Source of the DNA: Proteobacteria bacterium ST_bin12 | GTDB lineage: Bacteria > Pseudomonadota > Gammaproteobacteria > Burkholderiales > Methylophilaceae | NCBI GenBank assembly: GCA_002083635.1 | Contig: MSXP01000008.1 | Span: 1-64,000 of the forward strand | Direction: 5' to 3' | Length of the DNA stretch: 64,000 bases | Shown: piece after piece, positions 27,463 through 37,144 of the stretch | Layout of the letters: every line of letters starts with the position of its first letter | Position numbering within the stretch: position 1 is the first letter of the stretch | Notes under the pieces: model-generated | Database searches by the model: none | Seen by the model: the letters and a program-made list of their open reading frames with translations, nothing else | What the model was told of the DNA's origin: nothing | Translations under genes and position numbers: made by a program

Positions 27463-28191
27463 ATGCATACCAACAACCGCCCAAGCCAACGCGCAAACAA
27501 CCAACTTCGTGCAGTAGAAATCATCCGCCACTACACCAAGCATGCCGAAGGCTCTGTGCTGGTTAAGTTCGGCGACACCCATGTGTTGTGTACTGCCAGT
27601 GTAGAAGAAAAAGTACCCAGCTTTTTAAAAGGCAAAAATCAAGGCTGGGTAACGGCTGAATACGGCATGTTGCCACGCTCAACGGGCAGCCGCATGGATA
27701 GAGAAGCCGCAAAAGGCAAACAATCTGGACGCACGCAAGAGATTCAGCGCTTGATTGGCCGCAGCTTGCGCGCGATTATCGACCTTGAAAAACTGGGCGA
27801 ACGCAGCGTGCATATTGATTGCGATGTCATTCAAGCCGATGGCGGCACGCGCACGGCCAGCATCACTGGTGCTTATGTCGCTTTGAGTGATGCGATATCG
27901 ACTTTGTTAAAATCAGGAAAAATTACTGAAAATCCATTAAAACAAGCGGTTGCTGCCATTTCGGTTGGTGTTTATAAAGGCATTCCTGTATTAGATTTAG
28001 ATTATATTGAAGACTCGGACTGCGATACCGATATGAATGTCGTGATGACGGCGGATGGCGGATTTGTAGAGATTCAAGGCACGGCTGAAGGTGAGCCTTT
28101 TGCGCGCGAAACCATGAACGCGATGCTGGACTTAGCCGCTAGCGGCATCAATGATTTGTTAGCCAAACAAAAAGACGTTTTAAGTATTTAA
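27463..28191 (+). CDS. rph: Ribonuclease PH
   Basis: Phosphorolytic 3'-to-5' exoribonuclease that trims tRNA 3' ends. The 242-residue protein has the full family pattern (RPSQRANNQLR, GDTHVLCTASVEE, RSTGSRMDREAAKGKQSGRTQEIQRLIGRSLRA, DCDVIQADGGTRTASITGA). Full length, unlike the truncated K-12 gene. It leads an apparent operon rph-rdgB-small ORF-hemW with gaps of 13, 9 and 4 bases. Confidence 0.97.
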   Translation: MHTNNRPSQRANNQLRAVEIIRHYTKHAEGSVLVKFGDTHVLCTASVEEKVPSFLKGKNQGWVTAEYGMLPRSTGSRMDREAAKGKQSGRTQEIQRLIGRSLRAIIDLEKLGERSVHIDCDVIQADGGTRTASITGAYVALSDAISTLLKSGKITENPLKQAVAAISVGVYKGIPVLDLDYIEDSDCDTDMNVVMTADGGFVEIQGTAEGEPFARETMNAMLDLAASGINDLLAKQKDVLSI

Positions 28192-28204
28192 TTTAAGCTT
28201 TCGT

Positions 28205-28798
28205 ATGTTAAAACAGTTAGTCATTGCGTCAGGCAACCAAGGCAAACTTGCCGAAATTCAAGCTTTGTTACAGCCGTTAAATATAGAAGTTTTACCGCAA
28301 TCGGCTTTTAACGTAACAGAAGCGTCTGAACCGCACTGTACATTTATTGAAAACGCCTTAGCCAAAGCCCGCCACGCCAGCCTTGCTACAGGCTTACCTG
28401 CGCTAGCAGACGATTCAGGCTTATGTTTAGAAGCATTACAAGGCGCACCAGGTGTGCATTCTGCTTATTTTTCTGGCGTTAAAGATGATGCAAAAAATAA
28501 CGCGCATTTACTTAACACCTTAAAACAGCATGAAAATCGTTTTGCACATTATTACTGCTGTTTGGTACTAGTGCGCAAACATGACGACCCGCAACCGCTG
28601 ATTGCGGAAGGCATTTGGAAAGGCTCTATTTTAAAAAAAGCGCGTGGCGATAATGGTTTTGGCTATGATCCGCTATTTTTAGATGCGATTACTGGCCAAT
28701 CTGCAGCCGAACTGACGCCAGAGCTGAAAAATAAATTGAGTCATCGTGGCCACGCTTTGCGTAAAATGCTGCAATTAATTCAGCACTTAACGTACTAA
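28205..28798 (+). CDS. rdgB: dITP/XTP pyrophosphatase
   Basis: Removes non-canonical purine nucleoside triphosphates. The 197-residue sequence has SGNQGKLAEIQALL, the catalytic ADDSGLCLEAL, and GDNGFGYDPLF, all Ham1/RdgB signatures. It follows rph by 13 bases. Confidence 0.96.
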   Translation: MLKQLVIASGNQGKLAEIQALLQPLNIEVLPQSAFNVTEASEPHCTFIENALAKARHASLATGLPALADDSGLCLEALQGAPGVHSAYFSGVKDDAKNNAHLLNTLKQHENRFAHYYCCLVLVRKHDDPQPLIAEGIWKGSILKKARGDNGFGYDPLFLDAITGQSAAELTPELKNKLSHRGHALRKMLQLIQHLTY

Positions 28799-28807
28799 TA
28801 TTCTCAA

Positions 28808-29023
28808 ATGAAAAATTTACCAACTTGGGTTCGTGATGACAAAAGCGTCGTTGCCTGCACCGAAAAAATTAAAGTCATGACGGACAACTTTGAAGAGATT
28901 CAGCAAATGATGCAAGATGCTTTTGAAGACGGCTTGCTGATGGAAGTGAATGAGGCGCAAATGCGTGCCACATTGAATTCGATTGTTGAAGAACTGATTA
29001 ACCCATATAAAAAAGGCGAATAA
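28808..29023 (+). CDS. Small conserved-context protein, function unknown
   Basis: A 71-residue acidic protein with two probable helices (about 25-45 and 47-65), no membrane segment, and no motif I recognise. It starts 9 bases after rdgB and ends 4 bases before hemW, so it is very likely translated. It may be a small regulator or assembly factor, but nothing in the sequence shows which. Confidence 0.7.
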   Translation: MKNLPTWVRDDKSVVACTEKIKVMTDNFEEIQQMMQDAFEDGLLMEVNEAQMRATLNSIVEELINPYKKGE

Positions 29024-29027
29024 TCAT

Positions 29028-30266
29028 TTGAAAAAGATTATTCCGATTAACGCTGAAACATACTTTAATCACGTCAAACCCATTAATAGCACCTCCCCCA
29101 TTTTAGGTGATGCTACGCTATCGGGCTTAACTAATCCGCCGCCGTTATCGCTATATATTCATATTCCTTGGTGCGTAAAAAAGTGTCCTTATTGCGATTT
29201 TAATTCGCATGAATCGCGCACTGAGATACCCGAAAAACGCTATGTAGCGGCGTTGATTGCGGATTTAGAACAATCTGTACCGCGCGTTTATGGACGCAAA
29301 ATCAAAAGTGTATTTTTTGGTGGTGGTACGCCCAGTTTGTTTTCGGCTGAATCGATTGATGAAATTTTAAGTGCTGTACGCATGTTAACTCCGTTGGAAT
29401 ACGGCGCTGAGATTACGCTGGAAGCCAACCCTGGCACGGTAGAAACAGCACGTTTTGCAGCTTATAAGCAGGCAGATGTTAACCGTATTTCGCTAGGCAT
29501 TCAAAGTTTTAATGCAGATTATCTCAAAGCGCTTGGCCGTATTCATGATGACAAGCAAGCGATACAAGCCGCAGAGTTGGCACTTAACACCTTTGAGCGG
29601 GTGAATTTGGATGTGATGTATGCGCTGCCGAATCAAAGTTTAGAGCATGCATTACAAGATGCGCGTCAAGCAGTCGCTTTAAATCCAGACCATTTATCGT
29701 TTTATCACTTAACTTTAGAGCCGAATACGCCATTTCATCGCACGCCGCCTAGCTTGCCTGATGATGATGTCAGTGCAGATATGCAGGAGCAGATTGAAGC
29801 ATTGTTGGGCGAGCATGGTTATGAACATTATGAAACGTCTGCTTTTTGTAAGCCCAAGAGTCAATCACGACATAACTTAAATTACTGGCAATTTGGCGAT
29901 TATTTAGGCATTGGTGCAGGCGCGCATTCCAAACTCAGCTATCACGATAAAATCACCCGTGAAACGCGCCATAAACACCCAAAAGCGTTTATGGAAAATG
30001 CTGAAAATGGCAACGCGGTGGACAATAGCTGGCAGATTGCACAGGCTGATTTAGGCTTTGAATTTATGATGAACGCACTGCGATTAACTGATGGCGTTGA
30101 GACTGGCTTGTTTCAGCAACGCACAGGATTAAGCTTGCAAACCATGCATGCAGGGCTGGCGGCGGCTACTAAAAAAGGCTTAATCACACAAGACTTAACC
30201 CGCATTAAACCGACTGCGCTTGGCCAGCGCTATTTAAACAATTTATTGGGCTTATTCTTAAATTAA
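29028..30266 (+). CDS. hemW: Radical SAM heme chaperone HemW
   Basis: HemN-like radical SAM protein that binds heme and delivers it to respiratory enzymes. The 412-residue protein has CVKKCPYCDF (CxxxCxxC cluster ligands plus the adjacent Cys-free F that separates HemW from HemN), then FFGGGTPSLF and EANPGTVE. The start is a TTG at 29028 with an AAGGCGA ribosome site overlapping the upstream stop; about 40 residues precede the family core, longer than usual. Confidence 0.93.
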   Translation: MKKIIPINAETYFNHVKPINSTSPILGDATLSGLTNPPPLSLYIHIPWCVKKCPYCDFNSHESRTEIPEKRYVAALIADLEQSVPRVYGRKIKSVFFGGGTPSLFSAESIDEILSAVRMLTPLEYGAEITLEANPGTVETARFAAYKQADVNRISLGIQSFNADYLKALGRIHDDKQAIQAAELALNTFERVNLDVMYALPNQSLEHALQDARQAVALNPDHLSFYHLTLEPNTPFHRTPPSLPDDDVSADMQEQIEALLGEHGYEHYETSAFCKPKSQSRHNLNYWQFGDYLGIGAGAHSKLSYHDKITRETRHKHPKAFMENAENGNAVDNSWQIAQADLGFEFMMNALRLTDGVETGLFQQRTGLSLQTMHAGLAAATKKGLITQDLTRIKPTALGQRYLNNLLGLFLN

Positions 30267-30297
30267 AGTTTTTAAATTAATGTTTTTAAGTTAATGC

Positions 30298-31920
30298 CTA
30301 TTTTGACTCAAAATCTTTACGGGTATCCAATAGCGCTATCAGCATTAAAATTTCATCTAACGCCGATTTACTAAAACCTGCTCGCTCACCATCACGATTA
30401 TCGGTAATCAAACTACGCAAATACACACTTGCCAACTCGCTGGGCCATACAGCGTCCAGTTTTTCCATAATATGCGGAAAGTCTTCTAAATGTTGAGATA
30501 CCACAATTGCCGCGTTGGTCGTCGCTAGGTCGTTTTCGTACCACACTGGCGTCATCACATTAAACGTTTGATGCAGGCTTTTCGCGTATTCCTCAAACTC
30601 TTCTTTGGCATTAATTTTTCTAAATACTTCTAACAAATACAACCAATGATTAATAGAGGCTTTTGGCTGTGTTTCGATGGTTAACTTTAGGTGTGCAATC
30701 GCATCTTGCGTGCGATTAATGCTCATCAGCAGTTTTGCTTCTTCTAGGGTGGAAGAGGCTTTTTCCATTTCGGTATCTAAAAAAGCTTTCTTCGATTCGC
30801 TGGGCTGATGCTCAACAACATATTCAGATTCTTGCTCTGTGTCTTGCCATTGGTCACCAAAATGGGTGACCGTATCATCCTCCATACTTGGCATCGCTTC
30901 ACTTAAGCGCGCTAACATGCGTTGACGATTTTTTCGTATTAAATAAGCGATAACACTGAGCAGAATCATGCCACCTAATATCAGCAATAATCCATATTTC
31001 AACCAATCAAATGCTGGCTTAATGGTCAGCGATGGCGCTGCTTGCTGGTCAACCACAGCAGGTGCAACAACAATCGCTGCAGGCGCAGGGTTTAAATTTT
31101 TAAATACTTTTTTAACAGGCGGCAAAAGTGTAGTTGTTTGCGTTTCAGGCGGCTTAACATCGGCTACAGCCGAATCCGCAACGGCATTTTTGGTTGTATC
31201 GATTGGCGTAACTTGAGTACTGGACGCCGTACTTGCAGGAAAGCTTAGGGTTTTATCTAAAACCAACTTTAAATTGTTTAGTTTTTCTTGCAAAACACCT
31301 AATTTAATGTGCAAACGCTCTAACTCAGCTTTCAAAAAAGCATTTTTGCTGACTAAGGCCTCGTATTCTTGCAATAAAAAAGCAGGTATTCTGCTTGTGG
31401 TTTGCTTAATGCTGTAACTCAAATGCATCTTTTGACGCTGAGCTTTAGCGCGCTTTGCTTGAATCAAGCCAACTTTTTGCGAAAGTGATTTAAGTGTAGG
31501 AATTTGCAATAATGTTGGCTCGTCAAACTCGTTGGTCGCCTTTAATTTTGGCTCCAAATCGGCATTTAAAGCGATTGTTTCCGCCACAAACTGCTTGCGC
31601 ATCGTTTGGCTTTTAGGGTAAAACGAACGCGCAATATCGTTCAAGCTCTCACCTGGTATTGCTGGCCAAGCCATGGTCGTTGCCGTATCTCCGTCTACAT
31701 TATTTGCACCAATCGACTGCGACATAATGGGTTCTGATGCGCTGTTATCTAGATTATTTTGGCTTGGGTTTTCTGTGTTGACAGGCTGAGATTGATTGAC
31801 ATCCGCTTCGCTTGACGCTGCAGTTGTTGAAAGTGGTTCATCTATTACACCATCTATGGCGCGCACGGTGCTACCGAAAGTTAACGGTATCAGTAGCACA
31901 AAAATGAATGATTTTTTCAC
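30298..31920 (-). CDS. FimV-like inner-membrane protein, second paralogue
   Basis: The 540-residue protein has a signal peptide (1-21), an S/N/Q-rich segment, a LysM-like periplasmic domain (about 85-135, WPAIPGESLNDIARSFYP), a coiled coil (about 180-230), a membrane helix (about 305-327) and a cytoplasmic FimV C-terminal region (about 390-535). The C-terminal tail resembles that of the paralogue at 9746 (SRLETRVGFEKS there, NRDGERAGFSKS here). It lacks the FimV N-terminal domain of that paralogue, so the two probably divide tasks. It lies 12 bases after argH. Confidence 0.82.
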   Translation of the reverse strand: MKKSFIFVLLIPLTFGSTVRAIDGVIDEPLSTTAASSEADVNQSQPVNTENPSQNNLDNSASEPIMSQSIGANNVDGDTATTMAWPAIPGESLNDIARSFYPKSQTMRKQFVAETIALNADLEPKLKATNEFDEPTLLQIPTLKSLSQKVGLIQAKRAKAQRQKMHLSYSIKQTTSRIPAFLLQEYEALVSKNAFLKAELERLHIKLGVLQEKLNNLKLVLDKTLSFPASTASSTQVTPIDTTKNAVADSAVADVKPPETQTTTLLPPVKKVFKNLNPAPAAIVVAPAVVDQQAAPSLTIKPAFDWLKYGLLLILGGMILLSVIAYLIRKNRQRMLARLSEAMPSMEDDTVTHFGDQWQDTEQESEYVVEHQPSESKKAFLDTEMEKASSTLEEAKLLMSINRTQDAIAHLKLTIETQPKASINHWLYLLEVFRKINAKEEFEEYAKSLHQTFNVMTPVWYENDLATTNAAIVVSQHLEDFPHIMEKLDAVWPSELASVYLRSLITDNRDGERAGFSKSALDEILMLIALLDTRKDFESK

Positions 31921-31932
31921 AATATTGAGTGG

Positions 31933-33345
31933 TTAACTTAATAATTGACGGGCACGTTGAATGGCTTTTTTGACTTGTACTGGCGCGGTTCCACCAATAT
32001 GGTTGCGGCTAGCTAATGAGCCCTCCAGCGTTAATACCGCGTATACGTCTTCTTGAATTAGCGCATTAAATTGCTGTAATTCTTTTAATGATAAATCCGC
32101 CAAATCGCATTTTTTTTGCACTGCGTGCTTTACTGCCAGCGCAACAGCTTCATGCGCATCTCTAAACGGTAATCCTTTTTTCACCAAATAATCAGCTAGA
32201 TCAGTAGCAGTTGCAAAGCCCTCAAGCGCGGCTTGGCGCATATTGGCTTTATTCACTTCAATGCCACGCAACATATCCGCATAAATCGCCAGCGTCATTA
32301 AAATGGTGTCTGCCGTATCAAACAATGGCTCTTTGTCTTCTTGATTATCTTTGTTGTAAGCCAGCGGCTGGCCTTTCATTAAAGTAAGCAAAGCCACTAA
32401 ATGCCCATTAACGCGCCCTGTTTTACCGCGCACCAGCTCTGGCACATCAGGGTTTTTCTTTTGCGGCATAATGGATGAGCCCGTACAAAAACGGTCAGCG
32501 ATATCCACAAAGGCGAACCTGGGTGAAGACCATAAAATCAGCTCTTCAGAAAAGCGTGATAAATGCGTCATCAATAAAGCACTAGCCGCAGTAAATTCAA
32601 TGGCAAAATCGCGATCAGAAACCGCATCTAAAGAGTTTTCACAAACGCCATCAAAACCCAAACTTTTAGCAACCATTTCGCGATTAATCGGGTAGCTAGT
32701 ACCCGCTAAAGCCGCAGCACCTAATGGCAGGCGATTAATCCGTTTGCGACAATCGGCAAAACGTTCTGCATCGCGTTTCAACATTTCAAAATAGGCTAGC
32801 AAATGATGGCCAAACGTCACCGGCTGCGCCACTTGCAAATGCGTAAAGCCAGGCATAATGGTGTCAGCATGCTGCTCTGCCAAATCCACAATGCTCAATT
32901 GCAGCTTTTTAATCGCCACTAAAATGTCATCTACGGTTGCGCGCAACCAAAGTCGTACATCGGTTGCCACTTGGTCGTTACGGCTTCTGCCCGTATGTAA
33001 GCGCTTACCTGCATCGCCAATTTTATCGGTTAAGCGCTTTTCAATATTTAAATGTACATCTTCTAAATCCAGCAGCCATTCAAAACTGCCCGCTTGAATC
33101 TCTGCCAAAATCTCAGTCAAACCTTTTTCGATTTTTGCTACATCATCCAAGCTGATAATGCCCTGCGCGCCCAGCATTTTAGCGTGCGAGATGGAACCTG
33201 CAATATCAAACTCGGCTAAACGTTTATCGAAATCAACCGATGCAGTGTACTTTTTAACCAATTCTGCGACTGGCTCATTAAAACGGCCAGACCAAGCGCT
33301 TGATTTTTTATTTAATGAGTTGTCTTGCACTAGTTTCTCTTGCAC
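31933..33345 (-). CDS. argH: Argininosuccinate lyase
   Basis: Last step of arginine biosynthesis, releasing fumarate. The 470-residue protein has the fumarase-superfamily signature GSSIMPQKKNPD, the TGRSRNDQVATD loop and HTHLQVAQPVT-like GFTHLQVAQPVTFGHH. It starts at GTG 33345 with no obvious ribosome site. It is divergent from an AlgZ/AlgR-type pair, as in the argH-algZ-algR-hemC-hemD order of pseudomonads. Confidence 0.96.
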   Translation of the reverse strand: MQEKLVQDNSLNKKSSAWSGRFNEPVAELVKKYTASVDFDKRLAEFDIAGSISHAKMLGAQGIISLDDVAKIEKGLTEILAEIQAGSFEWLLDLEDVHLNIEKRLTDKIGDAGKRLHTGRSRNDQVATDVRLWLRATVDDILVAIKKLQLSIVDLAEQHADTIMPGFTHLQVAQPVTFGHHLLAYFEMLKRDAERFADCRKRINRLPLGAAALAGTSYPINREMVAKSLGFDGVCENSLDAVSDRDFAIEFTAASALLMTHLSRFSEELILWSSPRFAFVDIADRFCTGSSIMPQKKNPDVPELVRGKTGRVNGHLVALLTLMKGQPLAYNKDNQEDKEPLFDTADTILMTLAIYADMLRGIEVNKANMRQAALEGFATATDLADYLVKKGLPFRDAHEAVALAVKHAVQKKCDLADLSLKELQQFNALIQEDVYAVLTLEGSLASRNHIGGTAPVQVKKAIQRARQLLS

Positions 33346-33430
33346 CGTGTAATGGCTTTCTTGGCTTTAATTATGAAAATTTTCGTTAATAATAATATAC
33401 TTGTGCATTCATTATAACGAACTATACGCC

Positions 33431-34435
33431 GTGCGCAAAAATAGCCGTTTACCTAATTTACACAATCTTGGCATTCACCTGCGTATTTTGCTGATTGTGA
33501 ACTTATTAACCGCTATTACAGCGATTTTATTCAGCCAACAATTTAACGATTTTTTACCTTTATTAGCCGAATTATCGGCAATAGTGCAGCCTATTTTACT
33601 GCTTAGCATGTTAAGCCTGTATACGCTGCATCCATTGTTGAATAAATTACCTTACTGGCTTGGTATTATCGTCATTTTTTTGTTAGAAATTGGCCTTACT
33701 TTTCTAGTATTTGTTGTATTTAATCAACTGTTTTCGTTTGAGGATATTCCAAGCGTCTATCGTGCCTGCCTATTAAGTGCAATTGTCACTGGTATTGTAT
33801 TTTACTATTTTCATTTGCAACAGCGCGCTTACTCGCCTGCTATTGCAGAAGCGCGCTTGCAAGCCTTGCAAGCGCGCATTCGGCCGCATTTTTTATTTAA
33901 TAGCATTAATGCCGTTTTGTCGCTAATTCGTAGCCAACCCAAGCGCGCCGAAACCGCATTAGAAGATATGGCCGATTTATTCCGCGTGCTGATGGCAGAC
34001 AATCGTGATTTGGTACCGCTGGCGCAAGAAATTGCCTTATGCCGCCAATATTTGGCTTTAGAAAAATTACGCTTAGAAGAACGCTTGCAAATCACATGGC
34101 AAATAGACAACATGCCGCCAGATGCAATGATTCCGCCCTTAATCTTGCAACCACTACTTGAAAACGCGGTGTATCACGGCATTGAGCCGATGGCTGAAGG
34201 CGGCGAAATTATGGTCACTATTTACACGCGACACAAAGAGTTGCACATTAGCATCAGCAACCCATATGCACCGCAAAATCAGCACCATACGGGCAATAAA
34301 ATGGCGCTCAAAAATATTAAAGAGCGCTTAAGTTTACATTTTGATTTAGAAGCATCACTTAAAGCAGAAGCAACACAACTTAGCGACAAACAAAACCGTT
34401 ATGAAGTGCATATTCGCTTGCCGCACACGCATTAA
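33431..34435 (+). CDS. LytS/AlgZ-family sensor histidine kinase
   Basis: A membrane sensor with four predicted helices (about residues 18-38, 46-66, 75-100, 112-132 of the shorter form) and a His_kinase domain: the phosphoacceptor His is in RIRPHFLFNSINAVLSLIR, the ATP-binding N box is LLENAVYHGIEP. The GTG at 33431 is preferred to a TTG 30 bases upstream because AlgZ proteins begin close to the LPNLHNLGIHLRILLIVN segment. The LytTR regulator follows after 54 bases. In Pseudomonas the homologous pair controls twitching motility and exopolysaccharide. Confidence 0.88.
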   Translation: MRKNSRLPNLHNLGIHLRILLIVNLLTAITAILFSQQFNDFLPLLAELSAIVQPILLLSMLSLYTLHPLLNKLPYWLGIIVIFLLEIGLTFLVFVVFNQLFSFEDIPSVYRACLLSAIVTGIVFYYFHLQQRAYSPAIAEARLQALQARIRPHFLFNSINAVLSLIRSQPKRAETALEDMADLFRVLMADNRDLVPLAQEIALCRQYLALEKLRLEERLQITWQIDNMPPDAMIPPLILQPLLENAVYHGIEPMAEGGEIMVTIYTRHKELHISISNPYAPQNQHHTGNKMALKNIKERLSLHFDLEASLKAEATQLSDKQNRYEVHIRLPHTH

Positions 34436-34489
34436 ATGACTGCATTAACTTAACACTAAAATAAACTAAAAAAATTTCGCTTAAAAAAC

Positions 34490-35218
34490 ATGTTAACTAT
34501 TTTAATTGCCGATGACGAAACGCCCGCGCGCAATCGCTTGCGTGATTTGCTGGGCGATATTGCCGATGTAACGATTGTTGCCGAAGCCAAAAATGGCAAG
34601 GAAGCGATTGATTTGGCCATGCAAACCAAACCCGATTTAATGTTATTGGATATACGCATGCCGCTGATGGATGGCATTGAAGCCGCCCAGCATGCGCAAA
34701 AACTCGAACCCAAACCCCATATTATTTTTACTACCGCATTTGATGCTTACGCGATTAAAGCATTTGATTTAAACGCGATTGATTACCTACTCAAACCGAT
34801 TCGCTTAGAACGCCTGCAAACCGCGATTGATAAAGCGCATGCACTTAAGCCTAAACAGATTGAAGCCTTAAAACCGTTGCAAAAAATGCGCAGCCATCTC
34901 AGCATTCATGAGCGCGGCCGCGTGATTTTGGTGCCTATTGAACAGATTATTTATCTGCGAGCCGAACTGAAATATATCACGGTGCGCACTGCAGAACGTG
35001 AATATTTGATTGAAGAATCGCTCACCCATCTAGAAACCGAATTTGGTGAGCGATTTGTACGATTGCATCGTAATTGTTTGGTTGCGCCAGTATTTATCAC
35101 TGGCTATGAAAAGCGCCTCAATGAAACCAACGAAGAACGCTGGGTTGCCTTATTAAAAGATATTCCCGAAGCCATTGCCATTAGCCGCCGCCAACAACAT
35201 CTGGTTCGGGAAAGCTAG
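34490..35218 (+). CDS. algR: LytTR response regulator (AlgR-like)
   Basis: A 242-residue regulator with a receiver domain (about 1-118; acidic pocket DDE, phospho-Asp in LMLLDIRMP, Lys in YLLKPI) and a C-terminal LytTR DNA-binding domain (about 140-240, FVRLHRNCLVAP). Its kinase is encoded just upstream. The pair, located between argH and hemC, repeats the pseudomonad neighbourhood, which supports an AlgR-type role. It is convergent with the MscS-related gene. Confidence 0.9.
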   Translation: MLTILIADDETPARNRLRDLLGDIADVTIVAEAKNGKEAIDLAMQTKPDLMLLDIRMPLMDGIEAAQHAQKLEPKPHIIFTTAFDAYAIKAFDLNAIDYLLKPIRLERLQTAIDKAHALKPKQIEALKPLQKMRSHLSIHERGRVILVPIEQIIYLRAELKYITVRTAEREYLIEESLTHLETEFGERFVRLHRNCLVAPVFITGYEKRLNETNEERWVALLKDIPEAIAISRRQQHLVRES

Positions 35219-35262
35219 CGCGCAAAACTTAACACCTTAAACAAGACGAAAAATATTAGCGT

Positions 35263-35940
35263 CTAGGGTTGTTTCTTTTTAGCATCCATTTCGGCAATCA
35301 CTTTAGCCGCCCATTCGCGTCCGCCCAAACCAAAAGCCAGTGCAAGTGCCAAAAAGAATGCGCCAAATACAATAATAAACAATGAGTGAATCAGCTGCAT
35401 GCCAATGCCTAATTGCTCAAGCGCTACGAAAATCGCCAAGATTTGTATGCCGTATTCAGCCGATGTGCTCACCGTTAACGCATGCGAAAACTTAATGCTG
35501 TACAGCCATGCAAATACTAAGCGATTAACAAAGCGCGCCAATAAAGTACCAAAAATAATGACTAAAATAGCCACAATAATATGCGGCAAATAGCTGGCTA
35601 ATTGTTGTAACAACACAGCGACTTCATTCAGGCCCAGCGCATTCGCACCAGTAATCACAAATAACAGAATCACTAGCCAATACACCACTTGGCTGATAAT
35701 GCCGCTTAAAGTCACATTAAAATTGCCATGATTAATAAACGCTTCTAAGCCTGATTTTTGAGCGGCTTTATCAAATTGGGTCAATGTCAATAGGCGTTTT
35801 ACGGCGGATCTGGCCAATTTGGCGATAAGCCAACCAAAAAATAAAATGACAATAACTGCTAATAACTTGGGCACAAAATGTATAAGCTGTACCCAAAATT
35901 CATTCAGCGAATTGATAAAAGTGTCTAATTGATATTGCAT
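35263..35940 (-). CDS. Small MscS-related membrane protein (conserved TM helix repeat)
   Basis: A 225-residue protein with an amphipathic start and about five membrane helices in two repeats (FVPKLLAVIVILFFGWLIAK and LPHIIVAILVIIFGTLLARF), typical of the conserved-TM-helix/CmpX family, distant relatives of MscS. The C-terminus LALALAFGLGGREWAAKVI matches the conserved end of this family. It lacks the cytoplasmic MscS vestibule. It stands alone on the minus strand between the AlgR-like gene and hemC. Confidence 0.85.
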   Translation of the reverse strand: MQYQLDTFINSLNEFWVQLIHFVPKLLAVIVILFFGWLIAKLARSAVKRLLTLTQFDKAAQKSGLEAFINHGNFNVTLSGIISQVVYWLVILLFVITGANALGLNEVAVLLQQLASYLPHIIVAILVIIFGTLLARFVNRLVFAWLYSIKFSHALTVSTSAEYGIQILAIFVALEQLGIGMQLIHSLFIIVFGAFFLALALAFGLGGREWAAKVIAEMDAKKKQP

Positions 35941-36130
35941 AACCTTCTCCTTAAAACGTTTTAAAACAGCTAATTAGCTCATCGTCCATCCGTTTTCCAA
36001 AAATAAAACGCCAGTAAAATTGATGTTTAGTCTATTCATTTTAATATTGACCATTTTTAGCTTAACCCAAAAAACACACTTTTGTACACCCGTTTGCACA
36101 CACACACAAGACATGCTAAAATTCTTAATT

Positions 36131-37087
36131 ATGCACAATCCACCTAAAAAACTCGAACCTAAACAATTAATCATCGCATCGCGTGAAAGTGCGCTGGCGA
36201 TGTGGCAAGCCAAGCATATTCAAGCCAAGCTTAAAAAATTGTATCCTTTGTGTGAAGTGAGCATTCTGGGCATGACCACTACAGGCGACCAAATTTTAGA
36301 TTCCCCTTTGGCGCGTATTGGCGGCAAAGGTTTGTTTGTGAAAGAGCTAGAAACCGCACTGGCCGATGGCAGCGCCGATTTAGCCGTGCACAGCATGAAA
36401 GATGTGCCTATGAATCTGCCAGAAGGATTTTTAATGGCCGCCACAGGCGAACGGGAAGATCCACGCGATGCATTTGTATCAAACAACTTTAAGAAATTAG
36501 ACGATTTGCCAGCAGGCAGTATCGTTGGCACATCCAGTTTGCGCCGCCAAAGCCAAATTCAGGCAAGGTTTCCTAATTTAAAAATAGAATCGCTGCGCGG
36601 CAACGTGCAAACGCGCTTGCGTAAATTAGATGAAGGCCAATATGCTGCGATTATCTTGGCAGCCGCGGGTTTAATCCGCTTAGAATTAGGCAATCGCATT
36701 CGCCAATTTATTTCACCAGAACTCAGTATTCCCGCAGTGGGGCAAGGTGCATTGGGCATTGAAATTAGTGCCAGCCGCACTGACTTAATTGAAATATTAG
36801 CGCCGCTTAATCATATTGATACGCAACTATGCGTGGAAGCCGAACGCGGTATGAGTCGCGCTTTAGCGGGCAGCTGCACCGTGCCGCTTGGTGCATACGC
36901 CACACGCCAAGGCCATCGCATCAGCATCGCTGGCTTTGTCGCCAGTGTAGATGGCAAGCAAATTTTGCGCGAAAAAGTCACTGGCAGCGTTGATAATGCC
37001 GAAGCAGTTGGTCAGGAACTGGCGGCTAAATTGGTGACAAAAGGTGCAGACAAAATATTGGCTGCGCTGGATGGTATTAAACACTAA
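36131..37087 (+). CDS. hemC: Porphobilinogen deaminase (hydroxymethylbilane synthase)
   Basis: Polymerises four porphobilinogens for tetrapyrrole synthesis. The 318-residue protein has IASRESALAMWQA, AVHSMKDVP, GTSSLRRQSQI and the cofactor cysteine in AGSCTVPLGA. The ATG at 36131 is chosen over a long upstream frame because family homology begins at LIIASRES. hemD follows after 57 bases. Confidence 0.96.
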   Translation: MHNPPKKLEPKQLIIASRESALAMWQAKHIQAKLKKLYPLCEVSILGMTTTGDQILDSPLARIGGKGLFVKELETALADGSADLAVHSMKDVPMNLPEGFLMAATGEREDPRDAFVSNNFKKLDDLPAGSIVGTSSLRRQSQIQARFPNLKIESLRGNVQTRLRKLDEGQYAAIILAAAGLIRLELGNRIRQFISPELSIPAVGQGALGIEISASRTDLIEILAPLNHIDTQLCVEAERGMSRALAGSCTVPLGAYATRQGHRISIAGFVASVDGKQILREKVTGSVDNAEAVGQELAAKLVTKGADKILAALDGIKH

Positions 37088-37144
37088 TCATGTTCAAAAT
37101 TACTTCCGTCGTCATTTATACGAAATCGGGAATCCATTCTTAAA

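Noticed and set aside
36020..36130. Hydrophobic N-terminal extension of hemC
   Set aside because: HemC is a cytosolic enzyme and family homology begins at 36131; the extension is open intergenic sequence.
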